The notes below the pieces were generated by a model, which saw nothing but the letters and a program-made list of their open reading frames with translations, was not told the origin of the DNA and did no database searches. A program made the position numbers and the translations under genes. From Rotaria sordida (lineage: Eukaryota; Rotifera; Eurotatoria; Philodinida; Philodinidae), in the NCBI GenBank assembly GCA_905250125.1, contig CAJNOL010000034.1, forward strand, positions 153,649 through 217,648: a DNA stretch of 64,000 bases, in the 5' to 3' direction. Shown one piece after another: positions 25,943 to 37,900 of the stretch (within the stretch, counting starts at the first letter, position 1; every line of letters starts with the position of its first letter).

Positions 25943-26588
25943 TGATTAAAAAATTTTTAGACAAGATGTTTGTTTACTTTTGATGTATTTTTAACACGTC
26001 AAAGGCTATGATTTTGTGCTCTTTTCGAATCTGACCTTTGAAGTTTTGCTCGAGAGTAGTGAAATAAGTCTAGAGAATTAGTTTGGACGGAAAATTTTTG
26101 TATTTTCACTATTAAGATTTGAAACTAAAACTTGGGAGCTTTATTTTTCTATCAACTTGTAGATTAGAAGCTACCATGCAAAATGCACCATTTAAAGTTT
26201 TTTCTACAAGACACCTCGATTTTCGTTTTTTTTTCTAAATACTCATATTTGAAAAATCGGCAACCAATTTGTATTGAAAGAAACTCTTAAAAAAATGATT
26301 GCGTAAAAGCTACAGCTTAGTTCAAAACCATGTTCTTTAGAAAATTATCTGCTCTACAAAACGTTCGAATGCGACACTTATTAGCATGTTCGAAAAGGGA
26401 TTTATAGGGTAAACAAAAACCTGTGGACTCATCATTAAAAATAATTTTTCGGATCTTTCAAAAAGTTCGACAAAAATAGACACAAAATTCCTAAGTCCAT
26501 ATTCGAAAAGAGCGTAAAATCATAGCTTTTAATTCGTCGGAAATACGTTAAAAGTGAACAAACATATTGTCTAAAAACTTTTTGATCA
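25943..26588. mobile_element. DNA element with 87-bp terminal inverted repeats (MITE-like)
   Basis: The left arm 25943-26029 and right arm 26503-26588 are inverted copies with only scattered mismatches. They open TGATTAAAAAATTTTTAGAC and close GTCTAAAAACTTTTTGATCA. The arms end at a shared TTCGAAAAGAGC block. The 470-bp interior has no transposase ORF, so this is a non-autonomous element. A target duplication was not clear. Confidence 0.72.
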
Positions 26589-28984
26589 CTCGTTAATATG
26601 TGATACAATAACTATAAACTCTAGAAGGATCGACTCGGTCGTCGGAGGAATGCCGTCCTTACACTAAATAAAACACTGATCTCAAGAATGCTAAATCTCT
26701 CGATGAAACGCTGCCACTATTTTCAACGCTTGGTATTGTGAGATCGCTGCCTCATTATTACTCGAAAAATTCAAGTCGAGTTTTGCAATTATCATTTTCG
26801 TGTGCAAGGCTTGAAGCAAAAGAATTTCATAAAACATCTAATTGAAGTATTGAAATCTATTCTTACTGTCCCTCATATACAAATTTATTCAGTCATTTTG
26901 TTGACTTAAATTAGTTATTTCTTTGATAATTTCTAGAAGACTTAATTTATCTAATCATGTCCTTATTTCATTAACAAAAAATACATTTCCGAGTACAAAA
27001 TATGAAGTTTTTCTTACTCGGAAGAAAATTCCTCCAACTATTCAATTTTCGATTCTTCAAATTGAAAAATTCATCTTTCATTTTCCTTGATAATAGTTTT
27101 CATATGAATATATATAACACTACTTTTCTGTATTTCACTTAAACATATCGAGTTTTCTCATGAAGAATAAACTAAACATTAGCTACTGACATAATAACTC
27201 TTTGAGAATAAACATTGAAATAGCATGTAATGTACTATTCAATAAATAAAACTGAGCGTTCACTATCTTACCTTCAATTTACACTCTCTAGTTAATTAAT
27301 TCAATAATTAAAAAATTGTAAAATTTTTTTCGAGTTTTACTTGTATAGAATGTACTGCTTACATTTAGTTAAGACATAAGAAAGAAAAACATGCTTTTGA
27401 TATTCATTGATAACATTAAAAGATGATATGAGACTTCTTTGTATTTCATTGAGGTATCTTCTGATTGATGTCTAGTCTATTGTAGGACGTTGAAAAAGAA
27501 TACTCATCATCGTTGATAAGGTGTGTCTTTGAATGTCTTTTTATTTTCTTCATTATAAGAAGCGTCTCTTAACAAGAAAATTGCTGTTGAATCAAATTAG
27601 CTTAGTTTGATTCTACTTGAAATATTCTTCAAGGATATTTTAAATTGCATATAACTCGTACGAATACTATCGATTGTCTGTGTTCTTAATTTTTCTATAC
27701 ATTTTATGATTATGTAAAGTGAAATCTTTTTGAAGAGATTCTTTCGGAACAAACAAAAATTCGTAATTGAATTTCTTATTTTGATTCCAACGTGTTTAAA
27801 ATACATTGAATATATTCGGCGGTTCAGAAAAAATGAATCATTTTGTATTTTTAAATTTTCTCTATACAATCTCAACCATTTTTCTTATAGTTTTCATTAA
27901 ATAGATCATGTAAAAACCTGTGCAAGATTATCTAACGACATTTGATTCCAATTGTAACAATAAATAATTGAACAAAATGTATAGTGAAGATTGAATATGT
28001 CTAATTTCTTTTAAATATTTTTGTTTCGAAAATTGTTTAAGTCTTCAATTATGTGCTATCTTACCTAAGATAAATTTAAATATTGTAACTGTCTATCTTA
28101 TGTATCAAAATCTATTATATTTACGAAATAGCTAAAAATACTTGGTAATCATCATGTGAAATGGGTTTCGAATAATTTTATCCTCAATTTTACTCATTAG
28201 AACACATTTCCGCAACATAGCTATCGACAATATTCTAAGGTGATACTTGCATTATTAGAAACATTCTAATATTATTTATATTGGTACTAATTATATCTAA
28301 TAATCATATGGCTATGACAAGTTATACGCCGCAATTCATGATGTACACATCATAGTTGAATACTCTCTCTCTCTTTTTATCGAGTATGTACTCGAACAGC
28401 GAATAACAAGAATGAACACTAAACCTAATATTACTGATATAGATTATCGAAATCCGTTGATCTTAATATTGATGATATTTATTTCGACAAACTTTCTTTT
28501 TGAAATGTTCGTTGTGATAATGAGATACATAATCCAATTCTTTGAACAATCGCATTTTTAAAAATCACTCGAAGTTGTCCGTTTAAGAATTGAAGGTTTT
28601 TAAAAGTTTATTGACAAAATATTATTCCTTGTTATGTTTTCTATTGCAAAAGAATATAAATCAATGTTGAACTTTGTCAATAAATCATCTAATATACATT
28701 TAGAATTAATTCTTATCTTCAAGAACAATTCTTTCTTTCTATTCAATTGGTTAAAATAATATATAATATATATTCGAATATTTTTAAAAGAACAACAATA
28801 TCATTAAATTTTGTTTATTTATTATTATGAAAAAATGAGAATAAAACAAACTAGAATCATATTTATATTGCTTTTAAAAGAATTAATGAACCGGTATAAT
28901 CTTCTATTTTTGATTTTCTACTAAAAATGAAAAACAAACAAAAGAAATTGATTATATATATTTATCATTGATTATTAATAAGGC
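26589..28984. other. Gene-free stretch
   Basis: No supported gene or RNA. The 92-codon ORF at 27597-27875 on the minus strand is Ile/Lys/Phe-rich and has no recognisable motif or partner exons. Confidence 0.4.
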
Positions 28985-29740
28985 TTCATCTTTATTACTT
29001 TGGTTGAAATTTCACTGATATACTGAAGATCAACGCGTCGAGTGTATTTCTCTTCATCAACATTTTTTATCCATAATGTTGTGGCAAAACGAAGATCATT
29101 TAAATGAAACTTCTTTTTACATGTATCGGAATTTTTCTATTTTTCTTGTATCAACTATTCCATCTAATAAAACAATATATTTAAATAAAAACTGAGTTAA
29201 AAATTTGCTCCACATACTCGAATATAATGAATCGAAAGGTTGTATTGGATTTTTTAATAATTCCCTGTCTCGAAGATTTACAACGATCAGACGGAGACTA
29301 AAATTCAGTATTACAGAAAAAGAAATATGAAATATTTTTAAAATATATCCCATATTTAGTATTCTGTTAATCTCTGTTAATTTTTCATAATCTTTATCAT
29401 CTCTAAGATGTATAAATATTGGATTAGATAAAGAGTAATCTCCATCCTTTTTTGGGCTTTTAAAATTTAAAATATGGATGAATATAAATGTATCCATCAA
29501 TAAACATTGTTACAATGCAAATTTCTACTTTAACACGATAAAGATCAACAGGATCTTGATCAAATACAAGCGCTTCCAGAATCGAAAGTAGATATTCCAA
29601 TAAATATTTTTTGTTATTTAAATAACAAACCAATAATGTGAGTCAATGATTATTATTTCGATTAGCAAAATAAGTAGGACGTTTCCGTACGGCTTTCGTC
29701 ATACCGTTACGTCTATATTCATGCCTCGGCAGATAGCAAC
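28985..29740 (-). pseudogene. Unrecognised coding-like fragment, probably decayed
   Basis: Minus-strand translation gives protein-like stretches with normal codon use: KAVRKRPTYFANRN near 29690, LLEYLLSILEALVFDQDPVD near 29570, FIHLRDDKDYEKLTEINRI near 29400, LKNPIQPFDSLYSSMWSKF near 29240 and FHLNDLRFATTLWIKNVDEE near 29080. They do not form one open frame, and splice sites that would join them are unconvincing. The Leu-rich repeat-like part could be a worn ankyrin or TPR segment. I do not recognise the family, and a real multi-exon gene cannot be excluded. Confidence 0.35.
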
Positions 29741-31925
29741 CTTAAATAACGACTATGAAATTGTTTCGCAGGTTGAATTTTGAATCTTATTGAAAAAGAA
29801 TCTGTTTGAAAAGGCTCTTGAATGTTGTTCGGTGAATTATTGTTCTTATCTTAGAAGATACAATATATCTTGGTAAATATTTTGAAAATAAATAATGACC
29901 AACTAACCTAATACATATATTCTATCAATTGACGAAATTAAATGGGGATGTGTCGACAATTGAATATTGACTATAAAAAAAACGAAATTGAATATATTTA
30001 AGAGTAATTTTATTTAATCGTTTTAACATACTTAAAAATAAAAATCTCCTATATGTAATTACTTCTTATAGTCAAGACTATATCATTGAATGAAAATGTT
30101 TAAGGTTTTTTAATGCTATAATTTTGATGTAAAATTCATGATGTTTACGAATGACAATTTTGAAAAGAATCGATAACTTTGAAAAACATGCATGTTTTTG
30201 TCCTATTCATCATAAGAAATTTCATTTTTATTTTATTCCATAGGGATAAATCCTTATGTCTTCCATTGAAACTTCACTAATAGTTTTCACTGTATCATGA
30301 TAACACAGAAACGTTTCCAATACGATTCTTTAATTCACAAAGTTCATTCAAATGATAAACATATTTAGGTTGATCATAACTACACATATCCACTTTACTA
30401 TTTATTGATATAATAAAACAATAAATATATTTCCAAGATTTAATAGAAGTTATTTTTATTTCCTAGATCTCAATGATTAAAAGAATTCTTATTGATTATT
30501 TTTTTTTATCAATTCATTTTATAAGGCATGATGATTAAAAAGGACGTTTTACTTTTCTGAAGACATTGTCATTGTTATATAAAGTCGTAAGTATTCCAAT
30601 TCTCTACATCTATATCATATGAAGCATGTCAAATGTCTATCAATTTTAAAAAAATAATTAGAATTTGATTTTCCACTGGCAAATAGAGTCCGTCGGATTA
30701 GTTCCTGATCCGATGGGCTCTACTAACGAATAACAATGGTAATAAGAAAACTATTGTTTCAATAGTATAGATAAACATATTCGAATAATTAATATATATA
30801 TATATTGAATAAAATAAACTAAAGTTAACATTTCGATACTTTTCTTTATTGATTATCAAAGAAGAACAAAAATGAATAGAGAATAACAATAAAATCTTGA
30901 TGTGAAATTGAGCTAATCGCTTAATATTGTAGAAAAAAAAATGTTGTTGTTAAACTTTTTTTCATCACCTGATATTTATTTTTATATGCATAAAGTTTAT
31001 TTGTTACTGTACAATATGAAACTTCGTTAAGAATTATTCGTAATCGATTTATTGTTTACATAAAGACCAAATAATATAAAAGAAAACCAAATATGCGATT
31101 TTTTGTGTTTCATAAACTAGAATTCAATGTTGTTTTTTTTTCCTTGATTTTTTGTACTTCATGCAAACGAAAGAAACCTTGGCCTGGTTTTTTTTGTTTT
31201 AATCTAAAGACACAAAATAAACGTATACTTTAGTTTTGTACTAAATAACTATTTGAAGAAGACAAGAGACAAAAAGTCTAGATAATGGTTATCGATACAC
31301 AATATAAATTCTAAAATATTATTTATTAGTTTAAAGCAACATATTTCACATTGTATAAGAAGTAACCTTGTACCATAAATTTTACTATCTTATTATCACA
31401 ATCTTTTTTTTTTGAAAATAAATTGAAAAATTTCAAAAGATGTTCAGTTAAAATTTTACTTGGTATTCTTATATGTGTCTTATTAGGCTTTTAAGTTTAA
31501 ACAAAACTAATTATTTTAATTTGATATTGAAATTTCGAATAGAAATCTAAAGTATAATTTATTTATTTCTTATTAATGTCCACATACTCATCATACAATG
31601 GAAAAAAAACCGAACGTAAAACAAACGCTATATTATCATTATTCATAAGAGCAATAGAATACGAAAGAAATTTAAAAAGAGTTCTAAGTTTCATGATTCT
31701 CACGGGCTAAAAGCATACAAATAGAAAAACAAAAACTGTATTTAATATAGATACGCTGAAATATTAGTAAAAATAGTCTTGTTCTTTTTTTTTTTGTCCA
31801 TAAAAACCGGTGTCTATAAAGTTCATAAAAAGAAATCATCATTAGATAAATTTTGAAGTCGAAAATAAAATTCAATAATTTTTTAATCATAATTCATATC
31901 CATTTACATTTGTTGTCTCAATCAT
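29741..31925. other. Intergenic region downstream of the ankyrin gene
   Basis: No gene seen. It contains a compact GC-richer hairpin (30684-30722, separate entry) and, next to 31925, the likely 3' UTR of the long ankyrin-protein transcript. Confidence 0.4.
30684..30722 (+). other. GC-rich 15-bp hairpin with 9-nt loop
   Basis: TAGAGTCCGTCGGAT pairs with ATCCGATGGGCTCTA around the loop TAGTTCCTG. As plus-strand RNA all 15 positions pair, two of them as G-U. On the minus strand those two positions would be mismatches, so the plus-strand RNA reading is favoured. It stands out from about 25% GC surroundings. The function is unknown. Confidence 0.6.
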
Positions 31926-34900
31926 TTATGTAAGTGGATGTATATCGGAATCATCAGCTTGAAATGATGAATTTAATGAAAGTAATGATGGTGATGTTGT
32001 TAAATAAAAATTTCCATTTATTTGTGATTGACGAACAGAACTACCATATAATGATTGTCTTTCAATAACATATGTTCGTGATGAACTAAGTACAGGTAAT
32101 ACAGTTTTTTGAAAATTTCTTGTTGTTGAATCATCACGTTTTAATGTTGATGAACGAATTTGTTCATTTTCTGTTGTAAATTCATGATTTGGTTCATAAA
32201 TATAAAGTCGTTCAAATGGAACTGTAAATTCATTATCAGATGGTTGAAGAATAATATTTTCTGTTCCAATATTAAGTACTAATGAATTAGTTGTTGATGG
32301 TATTTGTTGTTGTTGTGCATGACGAAGTTTTGATGGAGTACTTTTTTGAGATGTTAGTAAATTAAATTGAGGAGGTATACGTGATAATGTATCAGGTTGT
32401 AGAACAGTTGTTGATGGTAATAAAATTGAACTATCACTTCGTAATTCGTCAATATCATGTCGATCATAGATGTCTGGTTTTTCTTCATATGATGTATTAG
32501 TTTGTGGTTTAACATAATCAAAATTGTAATTATAATCAGGTGAAATTGGTTTATTATGATTTAAAAGTCTTTCTATAGAATTATTTATCGATGAATCATC
32601 TAATCCTGGTTTAAGTTGATAAATTTTTGGTGTTGATGATGGTGGTGAATCACTTCGTCGTAATATATAATTATCATCTTGATGTAATAGTATTCTATTA
32701 AGATTAGTTGAATCACGAGGTTTCGATGAAGATTTTGTTACTAAACCATTTGTTGATGTTCCAGATTCTCTTGTTGATGATGGTTCTACTTGAGCACCTC
32801 GATGTTGTGGAGATTTCATACCATCAAGACTAGTATCAGTTTCAATTGAAGTCCTTGGTGGTCGATCTTTTACTTGACGTGAACGATTTGATAATGGAAA
32901 TAATGGTACAAGATGTTTATTGGTTGATGAATTTGTATCTTGTTGTTCTTCATTAGATACAGAACGATATTCAAATGGTGGTGAGAGTACACGAGGAATC
33001 ATTGATTGTGGACTATGTTGTGGTGAAATAGGATATGGTGGACGATATGTTGGACTAGGATGACTTTTAGCTTGTGCTTGATATTGTTCATAATCTGAAT
33101 AATTTTTTGGTCGTAGTGATATTGGCGAAGGTAATCGAGTTTCTCTTTGACTATCAACCGATGATGAACGCTGATAATTATTTAGTTGTTGTCGAGAGAT
33201 TTTTCCGTTTTGTGGTGTTAAATTATTTAATAATGATTGTTGTATTAAGTCTGAAGTTTGAGTTGATGATGATTGTAATTGTGTCTCATTACCAAAATTA
33301 GATGTTTGAACAGGCTCAGACATTGTACCAACATTTCGTGTTGATTTTTGTTCTGATTGAGTACCATAATTTTTAAAAGTTTTAAATTCGGATTTGGTCG
33401 TAGTTGGATAATTACGATTTTGTTCTTGATATTTAGACATTATATTGGAATCTTCTTCGATGTCTTCGTTATAATCACGCGAATCACGTAAATATGTATC
33501 TGATGTACGACGAAAAGCTCGTGATTTATCAAATCGTATTCTTTCCGTTATTTCATCAGTTATATCAGTTGTTGATGCTGAATGTAGTCTCGGTGGTATA
33601 ATACCAGTTGTATACGAATGTGGTCCGTTAGTAGTCCGAACAGGTATCTCGGTTGGCTTTTTACCTTTAAATGAATATATTAAAAAAAAATAGTTAGTCT
33701 TTCACAAATAGATATGTATCTTTTTTATTCTAATATTGATAAGGATGCTTTCTATTCAAACATGCCGTTATCGCCCACTCACATACATTCCAATGCCTGT
33801 CTTATCAAACGCATATCTTATTCTTTTTCTATTGACTGTTTGTCATAATAACTTAATGACCTTCATTTCTTTTCTATGTATTTTTTTTAAATATAACTCT
33901 TTACCTTCAACACTAGACAAAATAAAACAACATATCATAAAGCATAAAAAAGTAGTACAGTACAACATAGAAAGAAAGACAAAAAAAGAACTAAGAAACT
34001 AACAAAATTGTTAAAATAGAATTAATCACAAATAAATAAATAAAAAATAATAATAATAATGAATTAAACAGTATATTTTAATTAAGTTTTAATGTCTTGA
34101 ATTTCCTTTGGATCGTGATCTATTTTCCTTTTCTAATGATATGTCGAGTTTGTATCAGCATCTGTGTCTTTTCTTCCGCACAGACGACTTAAAAAATTTT
34201 TTTTCTTTTTTTTCTTTTTACGATCAGTACCCGATTTTGATCCAGAAAATTTTCCTGATACTTGAGCATATGTTGATGGATCAAGAAGTGGATTGCTTGT
34301 TACCAATCTGTCAAGTGGGCGTTGATTATTATCAGAATGATAACTTTCACTATCGGTTGCTGGAGCACTATCATCATCGGTATCAGTAATAGTAGGTTCT
34401 TGAGGAAAGACAGGATTCGTACTTTGATAAGTATAACCATTGTTTTTATTACCATCGTATATTGTGCTGTCATGATCTCTATTGTGTTTAGAATTGTCTG
34501 ATGTTTGCTTTGTATTTTCAATAACTATCCCATTTTTTTTATTGTCATTAGTATCATATGGATATTTTTTTGCTGATGATTGATTTGTACTTGATGAAGT
34601 TTCTTGATTTTGTATTAATGTATGATCAGTAGTTGTTCCAACATCACTTTCTTTTTTAAAGTGATCATCAGAATAATTATTCTCATGAGTAGAATGTTGA
34701 GAATTTAGTATTGATGTAGGATTAGGATTAGATATTATATTTTGATTTGTAAGAGGTTTAATTTGTGAATCATGACCAAATGTTTCACATTCTGTTTCGT
34801 CATTTTCATCATCACTATCATCAGATAATTGATTTTGAATATTTTTACCAAAAAAATATTTTGATTTGTTTTCTGATAATTTTGATGATGATGATGATGA

Positions 34901-37900
34901 TGACGATTGAGGACTATGTCTATTATCAGTTTGGTTCGATGGAACTTCTTCATATTTAATTGGTGTATGAATTTGAGATGAATTATGACTTTGTTGACTA
35001 AGATCTCCATCATTAACATTATATATAAGATTTATTCTACTTGAATATGGATAATTTTCTTTGATTGATGAATGTGGACTACTTTGATTAGATATATTAT
35101 TTGAATGAATTGGATGATTATTAATAGATGTTGAATTTTTATCACTTCGATTACTATTTGATACATAAATAGGTTCATTTGTTCGTTTTTGAACATCAGA
35201 ATTTCCAATAGTAGCTGTTAATATTAAATCTATTTGAGTATGTTTTGGTTCATAAGTATATAAATTTTTATTGGATTGATTTGGTCGTAATTCAATATTA
35301 GCTTGGGTTATTTGATATGGATTATTAATTGATTCTGTTTGATCTTGATCAATATTTTCTATAGATTGTGGATTTTGTTGTTGTATTTTAGATTCTCGAT
35401 TTGAATCAATTTGCGGATATGATGATGATAATGGTGCCTGATTATTATATGAAGATATATCGGCTGAATTTTTTTCTGATCCATTTAATTGTTGAAATTG
35501 ATTTCGATGATTATAGTGTGATGGTTTATCTCGTGGTAATGATCCTTGAATAGATGTGTCTGAATTTTGTACAGTTATATATTTGTCATATGGTGATGAT
35601 GTTTCTCTTTTCAATCCATTTGATTGTTGAACCTGATTTCGATGATCATACTGTGATGGTTTATCACGTGTTAACGAACCTTGAATATATTTATCTGAAT
35701 TTTCTAGGTCTTTTCGTTGTTCATATCGTGATCTGTCTGGTTGTGAACGATTTTTATTTTCATCATTAATTAATTGATTAATACGTGCTTGTTCAAGTTG
35801 ATATTTTGTTGGTATAATAATTGTTTCACCATAACCAAGTGATTCATTATCGTTTGATTGTTGTTGATAATTAGTTGTAGTTATTGGAAAAGCATTTGAT
35901 CTTGTTGAAGTGTTTGGTGAACGATATTGTGTTGGTGTTAGAATTTTATTTTGTCTTGTGTTAGAATTAGTAGGATCGAAGTCATCATAGTCAGTATTTG
36001 TTGTATGATCATAATAATCAGTATTTGATGTTTGTGCATATTGATCAGGTTTATATTTTCGTTCTTGATCATAGTTAGAATGTGATTCAACTATTCTACG
36101 TAGCATGTTTGGTAATGGAAAATAATGAGATAAATTTTTAATTGATTTTAATGATGATAAATATGAATAGTCGTTATCAATTTCGTATACTGCAGTGATG
36201 AATGCACGATTATCTTTTTTACTAAGAGTTATTTTTGGTGTTCGTTGAGAACGTATTGTGCTTTCTTTATCAGTTGTAGTTACGTTAAAAAGATGAATTG
36301 TTGACGAAAGGTAGAGTTGCTCGTCTGCTGCTGCTGTGTTTAGCTTAGATGAATAGGATAAGATAGGACCTGTAGAATAGAAGTAAAAAAAAGAAAAAAA
36401 AAACGTGGACAGAATGCGAAATAAACATTGACTTTTGAATAAAAAGAAAAAATAGAGATAAATAATCAGCAACGTGTATTTATTTTACTTTGCTACATAT
36501 AAGCTTTACTTGAGACTCATTGAAAGAATTATTCGATTAAATAGTAACAAAAAAAAACAAGGTAAATATATACATGTTGTATTTGTCTGTATATTTTCAT
36601 TCGATGGTAGCAAAGAATGACAAAACGATACGAGACACCAAAAGAATTTATAAAGATGTATGATTAATTGATCATTATATATATATATATGTGTAACAAA
36701 AAGAAAAAAAAACGAAATAATCATAATAGCAACAGCAGCAGTAGCGAGCATTCTTTTATGAGATTATTTATGATCCATTGAAATCAAAATATACGAGAGA
36801 ACGAGAAAGAAAACGATGATAACATTGTCAATCATCAGCAAACAATTACTTTATTATGAAAAAAAATTTATACAATTCACACGAATATATACAAGAAAAT
36901 GTCAGCATTATCAAACTTACAACGTTTTTCTGTTTTTTATTGTATTTCGTTTTGTAAGAAAAGAATGAATAGGCGATAAAAAAACAAAAAATTAATATTG
37001 TCCGATAAGAAAACGTAATGATATTACTAATGGGAAAAAAAATATGCGTGAGCCGGCGATATTTTTTTTTCTTTATGCGTATATGATAGTCTCAAAAGGG
37101 GGCGAGAGAGAGAGATATCTTATGCTTCTTTTGAGCAAATAAAGAAGAATGCAACTAGCAAAGATAATTTTAATCAGAATAAAATAATCGGATAAATATG
37201 CATTTATATCAAATAAAAAACTTACCAACAACAATTTCTTGCCAAGGTGTACGAATGTCGGGTGATGCAAGACTAACAACTCGAATTTTATATCGACCAG
37301 CTGAATAAAATAAAATTTAAAAAAAAAATACAAAGTGTTAAATTAATCTTGATCAATATTGAATCTGTAAATCTTTTATAGATGATATATTCTTTTCTAA
37401 TAGTATTTTATTAATACTTTGTACAAAACAAAAGAAATGTTTTATTTTTCTTTACTTACGATATTTAAATGTATAATCAGGAAAGTCTACCAATGAACGA
37501 CCTTGAGTTGGTTCAAGATCTCTCATAAGTGTAGTTGTTGCTTGAGGACTATTTTCAACTAAATAAATGATGTTCTTTATTTATCTTAGAGAATATTTAA
37601 ATATATATATATATATGTACGTTTTTCTTCTAATTTAACACGATCGGTAACTCCTTCGTCCCCAACAACACTGAATGTTTGTAATTTTTCACCGGCAATA
37701 ACAGTTGTTTGTGGTGAATTAAACCATTCAAGAAAAGTCAATCGAGGTGCTTATAAATAGAGAAGAGAAAAGAAATATGTATTTAAAAACAACATTTATT
37801 TTTGTTCTATTACTTACATCTTAATGCTTCTGTTAAACGTATAAATTGAAAATGATCATTCACATGTAAATATTTATCCTAAAAAAAAACATAATAAAAA

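Noticed and set aside
34300-35019. His/Met/Ile-rich ORFs in other frames of the ankyrin-gene tail exon
   Set aside because: Shadows of the low-complexity Ser/Asn/Asp coding sequence.
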